A DNA stretch of 64,000 bases from Oreocharis arfaki. Lineage: Eukaryota; Chordata; Aves; Passeriformes; Paramythiidae. Made by a program: the position numbers and the translations under genes. Below are positions 50,531-63,059 of this stretch, one piece after another. The notes beneath the pieces are model-generated. The model was not told where the DNA came from. It ran no database searches and worked only from the letters and a program-made list of their open reading frames with translations. Every line of letters starts with the position of its first letter. The first letter of the stretch is position 1. The DNA lies in the NCBI GenBank assembly GCA_013398015.1, contig VZRR01014165.1:2217290-2281289 (forward strand), given 5' to 3'.

Positions 50531-51906
50531 CTCAAAACCGAAAATTGGAGTATGTTTCTTCTCAAACCTTCCAGTTCAATTACATGCCTAAAAGTGACTG
50601 CATTTTTCTACCATTGAGAGAAAGCCTAAGATAAACACAACTAGGATATAAGAACACATTGCCAACAACTAAAAGCAGATTAAATCAATCACACCTCTTG
50701 CACATCATTTAATTGAGAAAATGTCACCAGTGAATTGTCTAATATTCCAATCTTGTTTATGCTACTGTTAAAATTCTTGATCTTCAATAAAAGCAAATCA
50801 AGCAAACAATTCAGCCATGAAATCGCACAAGCTTTACAATTTATATTTATTCTTTCCTCTTCTCAGACTGTGCAGCAGTTCACAGTAGGTGACCTCCCTA
50901 CCGTCTAGGTCAGAGACAAAAATCCTTGGCTGAATAGAACAAGAATTTCTGTGTATGAGCATATCCTGGAGAACAGCATCCGACAGATATTCTGTATGGA
51001 CATTTTCTCTTCAAGTTTAGAAACCTGAGAAATATTCATCTACATGCTGTATTCTAATACTTGGAGGACCTGCCCAAATGCTGGTTCAAGGTCAACCTTA
51101 GTGTCTTTGTCTTAATTCATCTGACATGTCCTAGGTCAGAAAAGTTATACTCAACCACGATATCCAGAAATGATTCATTGTGCTTCTGCTTGAGCAAAAT
51201 CACTGACATCCTGCAGACCAGATTTACTAGGAAGTCATAAGAGACTAAGTCTTTTCAACTTAAAAACCTGGGGTTTTTTGTCAGAGAGCAACGCTCTCCA
51301 GCATGCCAATGCTTTCTTGGCTTTGCAGAAGCAGAAATTGCTGGAAGGAGTTTCAAAGGATTAATGCCGCTACCAGGACAGAGCCCAAGTACATGTATTA
51401 TACACAAATGCTCACTTTGAATAAAATGATTGCTGTGCTTTCACCCACCAGTATTAGCAAGACTCCTCATCTTAAAGACATCACAGATCCCATAAAATCT
51501 GGGCTCTCTCCAGAGTCATGTAAGCGCCAGCTCTGGCTGTAATTGCATTTTATGCTACAGAGCCCTTACATCTGAAAAAGCCTGCAACTGTTTAATTCAA
51601 CTGATAAGGATCATTCTGGAAAAAAATTTCTAAGGAATAGAATAGTTGAGGACAGTTTTCTTCTTACAGCAACTGTAAACACTGAATTTTCAATTTTATA
51701 AGCCCTTGCTTCGTAATTGAAACACAATCACAGTCAGTTGGTATACATACATCTTGGTCAGCCTCACAGCTGGGCGTGGATCTCTGTGGAAACAAAATCT
51801 CTGCCAGTAAAGAGGAATCTGTTAAATCTACGATCTGTAATACTGTCAGATCAAATGTGAGACTGAGGTCTTTAAGAGAGGTAACATGAGCTGAACACAC
51901 CTTTAC

Positions 51907-51984
51907 CTTCCCACTGTCTTCCCTGTGAAGTGGCAGAGGAGTGGTCAGCTGGACGGCATTATTTGGTCCTGATGGCTTCTCCTT
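51907..51984 (-). other. Exon-like open segment, minus strand (unproven)
   Basis: A textbook acceptor (pyrimidine-rich CTTTTGCATCTGATTTGCAG, ending at 51,985) and a good donor (AAGGTAAAG, at 51,906) bound exactly 78 bp, 26 codons, phase 0 at both ends. The peptide runs from K-E-K-P-S-G through N-N-A-V-Q-L-T-T-P-L-P-L to H-R-E-D-S-G-K. The open frame continues far past the donor, to 51,664, so openness alone says little. I do not recognise the protein. Confidence 0.25.
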
Positions 51985-54647
51985 CTGCAAATCAGATGCA
52001 AAAGGTTAACTCAGAAAGTTAACTTCACTATTTTGGTAGCCTTCTTTACAGATGATCCTGTTCAGAATAATAACCTTCCCACAATGTGGAAACATGAAGG
52101 CTTTTTTTACTATTATATTGTACAACTAATACTTCTCTGCTTTCTCCACAATTTCTAGCATTTTTCTATCATATTTACCTTTTCACAACATCTCATTCAT
52201 AGCTCTGAGGCACCCTTATAGTATTAAATCAACTAAGATACCACTTCCAGGTGATAAATTTACACCTGATAGTATTTACATGATGACCTTGCATGAGATG
52301 CAATTAGATTTCATCCCACTTCGTAATTCTATCCTCTAAGACAACTAGTTCTTCCTGTGTTAATAGATCAGACTTTTGAATTAAGGTGCCTCCCAGCTTG
52401 CATCTTCACATTCCTCCTCACAATGTCCAAGTGAAAAATTAACATTTATATCAACTCTTAAATCCCTTTGGGGATCTCTCTTGACAATTTCCTTTCAAAC
52501 CAGGAGTCTCACTTCCTAACATAATCCCTTGTTGTTTAACTTTTGGCCAATTTGTTAATTTTCACATAATTACAGCTGTCTTCTCCATATGAATTAATAG
52601 TTTCTCATGTGGCATATCTGTTTCTTTTAGAAGATCAAAGAGATTATTTTGGTTTTTTACCCCTACTGGGAACATATACTATCTTATCAAAAAGTGTTTT
52701 AAGTTTGCTTGGCATTCTCATTTTCTCAATTTTAATATCCTTCACAACTTGTTTTGGCATATTGTGGAGAAGAGTACCATTACTCCCTAAATAGACTCAT
52801 TACCTGAATCCTTATTATCTAATTTTATGTGCTAGTTTTCACAGTTAATCTGTTACCTAGACCATCCAATTGATTATAGTAATTTATTTGAATTAAATCT
52901 TGCTATTCCTGTTTCCATACTTCATTTTCACAGGCCATCTTGGGTTGACCCTAGAGATTTATCATGTGTTAGTAGTCAGGCAAAGTAGGTCACGGGTGGT
53001 TTTAATGTTAGCTAGATGGTGTCCACCCAGCACAAATATTGCATTTCTTGCCCACACCCTCCTTATTTTAAACAGCTAGAAAATGTTTCTTTTGATTTCC
53101 TTCATGAGCACAAAATCCACTCATGTTTTGGCACGCCTCACATTTCAGGATTTGTAAGCTGTAGCTTTCTTTACTGATTATATTCTTTTTTCATTCTTTC
53201 TTAACTCTTAGCTAATCACCAAAGTCTTGTCAGTAGGGCTATTTTACATTATTATGTCTGGAAATAATGTCAAAAATCTATATTAAAAGAATAGGTGAAG
53301 AGCCATTACAATTTGAATTCATATTTGGATTACTGGTATTTATAAAAAAGCTTTTCCTAAGGTCAGATGTGCTTTAGTCTAGCTGACTTCACCAAATACT
53401 TTCCTCAATTCACCAAGGCTGATTCTTTGGAACAGAAATGGCCCAATTTTGTTTTTCAAATTACTTTGAAATTTCATATCAATTTTTTGATATGAACTGA
53501 GACTTCTCTAGGTCCAAATTCATTTTCTATAGCTAAAGGTGTTTATGATTGAAACTCAACTCTATATTATTAAATGAATTTTGAATCTGAGCCTAGCCAT
53601 CCATATTTTATTTCTATTTTTAAATTCATCCAGGTCACATTTTGATACTTTAGTGGTCAATGTTTTCTCAAATCTTCCCTCTTTCTGGTCTTTGCACATG
53701 TCAGTACTCAGTATTGCTACATGACTTCCCTCCTTAATTCTGTTTTCCTCCTTTAAAACACATACTTTAATTTTATTTGCATACTTATTGCACTTAATTT
53801 TCAATTAACTAATAATTATTTCTAACAACAGTTATTTATTACTATCTACCTAGCATGCCAGAAATGCCTGCTTTGGTTTTTTGCCTAAGGCTAAGCTCTT
53901 TGCTTTATACTTCAAGCATTTGCATTGTTTCTTGTTTGCACCTACACTTTTACTCCTTTGGAAAAAAAGTACTTTTTTTGTGAGTAAACACCTTGAATTT
54001 GCTAATGGAGAGGTAACATTTGAGGAAATCTCGGAGCCCTCCAGGCACCAGAAATGTTCCTAAGATCTAATTGGAAAAAGATTAATGTGGAGCTGTGCCA
54101 TCCTCCTGCAATACCACATCATCTTGGAACACTTTGCTCCTGCGAGTAATTTTCTTCAGGAAAAAAAAAAAATCACATTAAACAGTAGGTGTCCAAACTA
54201 ATGGCAATATTTCAGTTCAGATTTTGTGTTAGAGTTTGCATCATGTTCCATCACACAGCACACGTAGTAAGATTCATCATATTCCATCAACCAGTTTTGC
54301 TAAATGTCAGGCTTTTAATAAACGGAAAGGGCAAAAAGTTTTAAAGGGTTTGCATTGCCTTGTTAATCAGCACTTGAAAAGTTTTGAAGAACTCAGTGAC
54401 TCATTAATTTAAGAGTGAGTTTCTGGAAGCTATAACATATCTGAAATCCAAATTTTCTTTTAACAATCAGGGCAATTCAGCTGCTAGATTTCAAATGTTA
54501 AAATGTGTACTTATATGTGCTGCAAATCTGGTTTGCCTAGAAAATATATGCAGGCAGCAAAGTAATTTGTCAATACTGACTAGAAGAAGCTATCACAAGA
54601 ACAGACTCTGAGAAGTGTCGGTGCTTCCCATAAAACCATCTCCTCAC

Positions 54648-54690
54648 CTTCTCTACAGGACAGACAAAGTTCAGTAGCAGCCATTACCAG
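54648..54690 (-). other. Short exon-like segment, minus strand (weak)
   Basis: Lies between TTTTTAATAG on the acceptor side and the perfect donor AAGGTGAGG. Its 43 bp are open in the frame left by the segment at 54,865-54,944, but the next candidate (51,907-51,984) does not fit in phase. Probably chance. Confidence 0.12.
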
Positions 54691-54864
54691 CTATTAAAAA
54701 GTACGCCCCCACTCATAAAAGAGATGAGCAGGACTGACAGTTCAGCATCACTAGGCAAGTACAGTTGTTGCTTGCCAACCATTAAATGACAGACATAAAA
54801 AGTCTAAGAAAACTAACAGATGAAAACTTTTACTGTCATTCTTTGAAATCAAAAATAACCTCAC

Positions 54865-54944
54865 CACTTCTTTTTGCGGTAATTCGTAATTCTTTGTGAG
54901 TTCCCTCACAGCATCTAGCATACAGAACTGAACTCCCCCAATGC
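54865..54944 (-). other. Exon-like open segment, minus strand (unproven)
   Basis: A good acceptor (CTGCCCACTGTGTACAG) and a donor (GTGGTGAGG) bound 80 bp on the minus strand. The open frame reads I-G-G-V-Q-F-C-M-L-D-A-V-R-E-L-T-K-N, then Y-E-L-P-Q-K-E-V, which has a protein-like mix and a plausible helix followed by a loop. I cannot name the family, and a different frame is also open over part of it. Confidence 0.2.
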
Positions 54945-57900
54945 CTGTACACAGTGGGCAGCATTATTTCATCTGAATAGTTCAATTATCCTCTGTGAGG
55001 GTGCTTCAGTAGCAGCTGCTCAATGGAAGTATGGGTGGCAGAATCAGACCCTGAGCTTATGTGGAGTACAGCATCCCTTCACTGTTTACTTTGATTAACT
55101 ACATCACTACACGTTTTCGAGAGGAAATGCAATTTTCGCTAGCAGTAACTCAGCAACTTACAGTAAAGGGGTAAAAGCTTTGAGCAGACAATTCTGGGTG
55201 TTGGAGATAGTGCAAGTGATAAAATGATGTATAAAATGACATGATAACAAACACTGACCATATCTCTGATTTTTCTTTAGTAGCAGACAATATCATCATT
55301 CACACAGCTGTGAGCCATTCAAGAAGGTATTATCCTGTGAGTTCTGACATCAAAAAACTTATTGCTTCCAGCCCTACAGTAAAGCAGTTTAGTAGGTAAT
55401 AAAAATGAGCAGGAAATTTCCAGAGTGGTCTGAGTTGACAGCAGAGACCAAATTTCCACAAAGTGGTACAGTTATATATAATTTATATCTCTCTGCACCA
55501 TCTAATCCTCCCGAGAAGATTAATTCTGGCAGAAGGCATGCCATGGAAAGACTAAATACCTTGCCTCAGGGTCTGCAGTTTTTATTTCTTCCAGAGGTTC
55601 CCTGGGAATCCTGTTGACAAAGGCCCAAAAAAACCCATAGTTTTTTCTTTATGTCATTTTGCAAATCTTCTAGAAGTCCATCTCTACTTCTAATTAAGAT
55701 GAAGCCCCTGGTTTTGTTCTGTCCTTATTTTTCAATGAGCTTTAAGCTAGACTTCCTGATTGTCACTGCAGACAAGCTAATAAAGAGAAAAAACTCAGCA
55801 GTAGTCTGTAGTATAGTGAAAAGCATAGCACATCTACTATGACCAAGGTTCAATTCTACCTGTTCACACTGCTGTTATCCTGAGACTGCAAGAAGTCAAT
55901 TAATTAAAAGGCAGCTATGAGCAGAGAAATTGATACTCAATACTCAAATAAACAATATTCTAGAGTTCTGTTTAAATAGCAACATCATGCAAACTGCTGT
56001 GCCAGAGGTATCCCTTGTGAACCCAGATCCCCATTTTTAAAATGCTCTCTTTTCATTTCACATTGATAAAGGAAATAAATTATGGAAGATATGGTCTGGG
56101 TTGGAAACAGAGCCAAAAATCACCACCAAAACCCAAGAGCAGGATTCAGTTCTGGACTGTAGACACCTACACACAGGTATGGACCATCTGCTAGGTTTCT
56201 GAGCTCCTATTCTAATCAGAACAGTTACAGTCCTTTATTTAGCATAAACTTCGAGTGGTATTTGAAGCACATGTGAGAGTCATGTCTAGCCTCCAGCTCC
56301 TCTCCTCTTTCCCATAAGTTGCTGTATTATATGTGGATATTCTGGATGATTTATGGCATCTGCAAGTGGGACAAGATGCCTGCATTCAGGAAGCTGAACT
56401 GAAATCCTGGCTGACATGGTTAGTAGCATCTGCTGAGCCAAATCTCCAGGTTCAACTGACCTTATTGATTAAATCTCCCTTATCTATAACGAAGCTGTAG
56501 TCGCCCAGGGTAGGCAATACTTGCGTGAATACACATGTCCATTTGAAATGTTCTGTGTGCATCTGGACTGGCAGATGGAGGACAGGGTACAGCATGAGAT
56601 GTTTATATTTAAGCACTTGCATCAAGCCTCCTAATTATGTTGATATCTGCATGTGGATGTCTTAATGTAAGGGCTAAGTCCGACAAATAAATTGCTAACT
56701 TCATTAAAACTGTCTTTTCAAGGGTCCATCTCCTTTTCAATCATCTTTGAGGGGACAGGTTTTCTTGAAAATCTGGTTTTCCGTTCTAAAGTAGCTTCAA
56801 TATTAAGTTCATCATCCCTCTACTGTCCCTCACTGTACAATGGATATGTTTTTATATGCCTTTTTGCCACCACAGTCTTGTTTATCTTTCAAATCTTGAG
56901 CTCTTTCAAGAGATCAATATATCCCCTGGCTCTCAATTTCAACTGGAAAAATAATGGAAAATATTTCAAGTAATATATTGTTTGGAAACAAATTGTTGAA
57001 AAAACTCTGTTTGCAAATATTAGATAACTGATTCACTCTGACAGCCCTTCTTTTTTTTGTCCATTTAAATTTTTCTTTCTCTCACACACTAGTAGACAAG
57101 CAACAGCACAGCACAAAAAAATTCAGCTCTAAAACACAGCCCCACAAACCTTGGAATTATAGCTTTCATAGAGCTGTAGTGTTCTCAGCTACCATGTCTT
57201 TTAATGAGATGTGTTTGGTCTGGTTTACAATTGCTGAAATATGATCTCTGTCATGGGTACGCAGATAGCCCTCTTCACTCACCTATCATTCCTCCCTCCA
57301 TGATTATTTAATGTCATGATTCCCTATGAGGAAAGTGTATGCAGCATACTCAGAGCTCAGTACAGAGTGGGTAATTTTTTCATGAAACAGGTTGTATTTC
57401 CTGACTTTCACAGAAAGAAGGAAACAATCTTCGTAGCAAAATACCTTTTCACACAAATAAGCGGGGAGGCTAAACTGCAGAAAATTTCTGTGCTAGTTTA
57501 TTTCTTATACGTATGGATGCTTTTTCTTTCCTTACTATTGATTTTCCCTGTACTTTGAAACTGCTTACAACTGTGAGTGCTAGCAGACATTTTTGGGTTT
57601 TCTTTACTCTGAAAAAAAAAATTCAGTCTTATCCACCAGATGCCCAACAACTCTAGGCACAGCAGTGTCCCATGCTTTGGATGAATCTGGGAAGCACTAC
57701 AGTTATAGTAACCACCTAGGGTGCTTCCCTGCCTTAATCTTTTCCTGCCTTTTCTGAGAAATATGTCTGATGGAAGCTCAGTTTCTTGTTTCTTGACTGT
57801 ATTTCTTTTTTATAATTATGTAAGCATAAGCTCTACTGAGAGCTGTGAGGTGGTAGGCTTCCCGCAGAGGGGTGGTAGGCGGGACTGGGAAGTGAAGTAT

Positions 57901-59014
57901 TTTAATTGTAACACTACACCTGCTTTCCTGATAAGGACACTGCCAGTCTGTTTCACTGTGAGTAATTTAGGACTGGAGTCACACACACCTACAGAGAGAT
58001 CTTTTTCCTCGCTGAATCTGGTATTTTGAATGCTCCATCAAGTTCATCTTTTTCAGGAGCAATCCACATGGAGACAGGTTTTCTATTTCAGCTGTTACCC
58101 CACACAACAACTGGTAAGGACCAATCTGTTGGATTTTTATGTGCAGGAAATATCAGCAGTCATGGGAAGAGTTACACACATAAGGGTGACTCATGGGAAC
58201 AAGAGCTTACCAGGCTGGACCCAAAGTACTTTGTTACCTGGGAACTGGTATCTGCCAGCTGACCCAGTGGCACACAGGAAACTCTGGAAAAACATTGGAC
58301 TGCTTAGTTAGCATGCCTAGAATCACTGAGCATGGGGAACACTGCATTTTAAATGTCACCCTCCCTATGTATATAACATATTTACCCTTATAATGGAGAA
58401 ACTCTTTTTTTTTAATTTATTTTTTTAAATAATTTTAGGTAATACTTCTGGTCTACATAAATAGGCAGGAAGGCTGTAATTTTGTTAAAAACGTTATGCA
58501 ATAAGATATCCTTGAGAAATTTGATAAGGCCTGTCTATACCACCATAAACACACTAAGTAAAGCCTTTGTATTAACTTCATTTGAAAGAGCTTGCTAAGA
58601 GCTAAGGCACATAACAGTAGAATTGGATTACAGTGGCCTAATAAATTATCATCTATTAGCTGAATTTTCGTAATTGCCTGTGGGCATGCTTTTAGTCCAC
58701 CCCAATTGCGAGGTAATAAACGTCAGTGAAAAGTATTTTAGAACATTCAAAGCCTATATGACCATAAGGAGTCTAAATACTTTGTTGGACTGGTGCCCAT
58801 GTCCTCATGTGATATTAGATAGATCAACAAGGGATTTTTCAATTCATGTTTATAATATTATTTTTGATATGCTACTTGAACCACAGACAAAGAGCAAAAG
58901 GTAGCAAAGCTGAGAGACATGAGGAGGAAGAAAGAGATACTAATGAGTCTCAAAATTTGAAGGCCTGAAAATCCTTCTCAAAATAGGTTTGAAATTGCCA
59001 AAAGTAAGGAAAGA

Positions 59015-59068
59015 AAAGGGGGGAAAAACCAACCAACCAACTACAACAAAACAAACAAAACAAAACAA
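59015..59068 (+). repeat. A/C-rich low-complexity tract
   Basis: GGGGAAAAA followed by CCAACCAACCAA and AAACAAAACAAAAC units. Same style as the tracts at 7.1, 16.3 and 19.3 kb. Confidence 0.9.
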
Positions 59069-60811
59069 AGGCTTGCCAAGATAGAAGGCAGAGGGTTTTC
59101 AAAACTGCACTATCTAAAAATACAGATTAAATGACTATTGAAGAACTACTATGGTGTTTAAGTCCCACTTTGTGTTTATTTTATGGTATTTTTAGTTGGC
59201 TAGCAATGGGGATACAGTTCAGTTTATTTAAATAAGTTTATCCATTTTGAAATCTATATAGATATTTTTATTGGTCCAGCACATTTAAAAATTGCAAAGT
59301 AAACATAAATAAAAATTATATATTGTGAGCATTTAATTAACAATTAAATCTCCAGAGTATTTCTGACTAGATAAAAATCTGATTTAATTAATCCATGTGA
59401 ATCTATAAAGACAACTTGATTATCACTTGGATTTCCATTCACAACTTTAAAACACTGAGCATTCTTATCACTCATATCCTACCATGTCATGTAAAAACAC
59501 ATTTAGCAGTACCCAGCACCAATATATCTTTGGTCTTTACAGTCTTACAATGAGACGTGACTTTGCAGTAATTTTTTATATGTAGAAATGGATTTTGATG
59601 CAATTACTGTGTAGGAATCAAAGTGTGGTGTGATTAATTGTTATTGTTTCTGAAGCTGGGCAAATATTGTAAAATTGGAAATTAACTTCTCCTGGTCTTA
59701 CTTATCTGGATTCTTTCAGACTTCTGGCATCTGCTTTCTGTAAGAAACTTCACTGGAAAATTATTAGTTCACATGCTTGGATAGTCATGAAAATGGGAAT
59801 GATAAACATGGACATGCAAATATTCACATAAGAATATGGCATTTATATGTGAAGGGGAATACCATTTGACATAGATAAAAGAGCTATTTAATGAGCCATA
59901 AAAAAAATTTCAATCATATTATTTGCAGCTAGAGTAAACTCTACACATATTTCTGAGTTCCAATCACAACATCACTGCATATGCTACATCAAATATACCT
60001 TTTTAAGAAATAAATACTCTTTGGCATAGCAGGGTTAGATATTGAGTCACTCAGCCAGAGTTCTGCTAAATGAAAATTTGGCTAGATATCTACCAACTAA
60101 CACTCCATTTATGCCCCTTCATTCACTTGTCTTTTCAGTCCCTCTTTCACATCCATTTCATTTTTCATTGCATGAAGCCCTTGGCCATCACTTAAAACAC
60201 CCAAGTATATGCAGGCACTTGTACACACACACACTGTACACACATTTCATTTGTACATAGATTCATTGTGCCTGTAAATAGACATCACTACCAGAACAGC
60301 ATACATGAAACAGAAATTGATATTCAGTAGACACAGAAGTAAAACACAAATTATTAGAAATGTGCTGTTAAAATTTGTTAAAGGCAAGAACAGTATCAAG
60401 ATGTTTCAGCCTAGAAATTTAACACAGATTTGAATCTATCACAGGAAAAACAGACCCTTCCATTAGTGAGGCTCATTTTTGTCTGACCTCCCAACCTCTC
60501 CACAAAACTATAGTCTCCTTTCATCTGTTACACCAGTGTGACAGGCCAATAGGTTACTATCAAAATACCTCTGCTCTCTTTCTCTTTCTTCTGTTCCTCA
60601 GCCCATTTCTCTTGAAAAATAAAAGGATTTTAAAACTGAAACTCATTACTTAAATTTCATGTCTTGAAATTAAAGATTTCAAACTGAAGCAATGTACAGT
60701 CTTAAAAGGTAGTAATCAAAATACATGTCATTTAATTGCCAAGGAATAATGTCCCACAATGTGTGAAAGAATTACCTTTCATGCATACAAATGTCTGTGA
60801 TCAGTATTTCA

Positions 60812-61192
60812 GAGAACCATAGAATGACTTGGGTTGGAAGGAACCAAAAAGACCACCTAGCTCCAGACCCCCTGCCATGACAGGGAAACCTTCCACGAGA
60901 CCACCTTTCTCAAAGCTCCATGCAACCTGGCCTTGAACACTTCCAGAGATGAGGGAATCACAACTTCTCTGGGCAACACGATCCGATGCATCACCTCCCT
61001 CCCAGTGAAGAATTTCTTCCCAATATCCAACCTAAATATACCCTCTCTCAGTTTAAGGCCATTCTCCCTTGACCCATCACTAAATGCCCTTGTCAAAAGT
61101 CCCTCTCCAGCTCTCTTGTAGCCCTCTTTAGGAACTGGAAGGCTGCTATAAAGTATCTCTGGAGCTTTATCTTCTCCAGCCTGTATTTACAA
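60812..61192 (-). mobile_element. CR1 3' part, antisense
   Basis: Read on the plus strand the copy starts with its inverted tail AACCATAGAATGACTTGGG, then GTTGGAAGGAACCAAAAAG and ACCACCTAGCTCCAGACCCC. It continues through 'GCAACCTGGCCTTGAACACT', 'TCTCTGGGCAACACGATCC', 'CCCAGTGAAGAATTTCTTCC' and 'AAGGCCATTCTCCCTTGACC'. These are the reverse complement of the CR1 3' region. About 380 bp survive, 5'-truncated, with relatively low divergence. Confidence 0.93.
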
Positions 61193-61319
61193 TAATCAGA
61201 TGCAAAAAGCCATGAAGAAGCTGTTAAGCACTAAGATTCTCCTTACTCGTATTTCCTTTGAACTAAATTTTCATTGCATTCATGCTGCCTTTTTTTTGTA
61301 TGGATATGGACAGGCAAAG

Positions 61320-61470
61320 GAATGGACAACAAAGGGGTACAAGGAAGGAAGCAACAGCAGGAAGGAGGGAGGGAAGGGAGAACTGGGGAAGATGGGAGGG
61401 AGAGGGGAAGTGAGAGAGAAAATCTATTATAAAATCTAAAAATCTAAAAAAAAATCTAAAAAAAGATTAT
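61320..61470 (+). repeat. GGA-rich purine tract and AAATCT repeats
   Basis: 61,335-61,425 is almost pure purine with GGGA, GGAAG and GAGAG words. It is followed at 61,421-61,467 by four imperfect AAAATCTA units with varying A-runs. Low complexity; it lies about 130 bp from the 5' side of the antisense CR1. Confidence 0.8.
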
Positions 61471-61739
61471 ATATTCTGGAATCAACAATTGCTATTTCTA
61501 CAGAACAATGAAACCAAACGCTTGCAAATGACCTAAAAGTAGGTATGGGACGAAAAACGGTCAATTACACGATGCCCAGCATGTCTCCAACTCAATGCAA
61601 ATGTGAAAACATAACTGATGCAAACATGGATTGGTTAAAACATGTTCACTCTTGATGAGGGTGTAGCTCTGTGTTTAAATGGGCTCACCTCCACTGTACC
61701 TTGTTGACACTTTTTCAAAGCAGGTAAATTTAAGAGGTG

Positions 61740-62060
61740 CAGAGAACTACTAGAATGCTGACCAGAAACTGGGCACTATCTCAACAGAGAAGAATAAAAG
61801 AGGTTTGCTTGTTCAGTAGAGCAAAACAAGACTGAGAAGGGATATGACCATAAACATATCATGAAGGGACAGATGTCAGTGGGTGAAGGGACAGATGTCA
61901 GTGGGTGAAAGACCTGAAAAGGCTCAAAAATTATGTCAGCACAAAACTAAAAAAGTGTAAACCGAGTATGATATGTACTTAAGCTGTAAGTTACAAGGTT
62001 GTGTTATGTGTATTTTGCATTAGCAAGATAATGGATTCATGGCCCCAAGGGGCCTGGCGT
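61740..62060 (+). mobile_element. Possible old CR1-like 3' fragment
   Basis: 'AGAGGTTTGCTTGTTCAGTA', 'GACTGAGAAGGGATATGACC' and 'ATTATGTCAGCACAAAACTA' follow the order of the 3' region in older CR1 elements (a leucine-F-S block, then 'AGATATGA', then 'GGCACAAGAAC'). Degraded, with no tail visible. The 22 bp tandem duplication lies inside. Confidence 0.45.
61865..61908 (+). repeat. Perfect 22 bp tandem duplication
   Basis: Two identical adjacent copies of a 22 bp unit (61,865-61,886 and 61,887-61,908) beginning AGGGACAGATG and ending GTGGGTGA. Identity despite the decayed surroundings points to a recent event or an assembly slip. Confidence 0.97.
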
Positions 62061-63059
62061 GAATTCCACGTTCCTAACCAAGTTGTACTTTTAGAAATTT
62101 GCCCACAGCTACTGAAAGTTTTACTCCTGGGACAGGCAGTCACCACACTGCTGTTAAACGAAGCTGTCATGGTGAGTTATAAAGAAAAAGGTAGCATGTC
62201 AATTAAGCATAATGATGTGGCAATTAGCTTTTCATTTCAACTTTCTAAATATGTGCCATGGAATAACTAAAAGGATGCAAGAAATTTAATCTCTTCATCC
62301 TCCATTAAAAAATGGAGTATGTGAAGAAATGAAAAATATTTGACTACTCAGAAAATCTATTTGTCTTCTTTGTTCAGCGTCTCCTTCTATTGATCACTAT
62401 CAGTGCTGACAAATAGCTTGAAGCTGTGATCCTGAATTGATATTTAATTAAAATGAAGATCTATTCTAATTGTATGGTAAACACATCAGAGTTCTGTATG
62501 TAAATAATGTCAACAGATGTGAGATAAGAGAGGAATTTTAAATAAGTGTTAGAAAGTTTGCAAAGGGGCTAGGGAGCAAATCATGCAGAGAAAAGCAATA
62601 ATTAAATTCTGTCTCTAATTTATTTTTACACTGGATTCCACTCTTATTACACTGAAGTTTAAAGACTGATTTCTTATTCTCCTTGCTAGAATGAATAAAT
62701 TACATGTGCGATGTGGGGTTTAGGGGGGTTAAATCACAAAAGTAATGTTTTCTTCATCAAACTGTGAAACCTATTTGTAGTATGAGTAGAGCATGTGTTT
62801 TCATGACACTGAAACTTACAAAATGAAATTACTGAAGTGCCTTACAGAAAATGGTGTTTTTCAGAGAACATTTTGTCTCTCAAGCCTGGTCAGCAACTTT
62901 CTGCTACTGTGCCCTTTCTCCAAACTCATATATATCATTAATGGGGAGCACTGAACCGATCTGTTGACTACCCAGAAGTCTCAGTTTTCCTTTATCAGAT
63001 CTTCTACAAGCAGATAGGAACAGCCTCACATTTACAAACCCTGTTTTTCAGGCCTCAGA
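62061..63059. other. Unique sequence, no gene recognised
   Basis: No gene seen. 62,160-62,280 is AT-rich with several homeodomain-like ATTA/TAAT cores. Confidence 0.4.

Larger units (their letters stand above)
50531..60811. other. Long stretch of unique sequence, no gene confirmed
   Basis: About 10 kb with no confirmed gene. 52,100-53,800 is T-rich on the plus strand and may be a very old antisense retroelement, but I cannot support it. Exon-like segments at 51,907, 54,648 and 54,865 (minus strand) are listed separately. 57,721-58,262 has overlapping open frames in three phases without family resemblance. 58,480-58,780 has conserved-element texture. Confidence 0.4.

Noticed and set aside
52930..52960. 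TTGGGTTGACCC, which is the inverse of the LTR-like repeat's 3' end
   Set aside because: Only about 12 bases match and the following sequence does not continue the LTR.
52100..53800. T-rich block as a possible very old antisense LINE
   Set aside because: No motif order could be matched with confidence; only the general composition fits.
57721..58311. Three overlapping plus-strand open frames
   Set aside because: Three phases are open at once, which points to composition rather than coding; no family resemblance.
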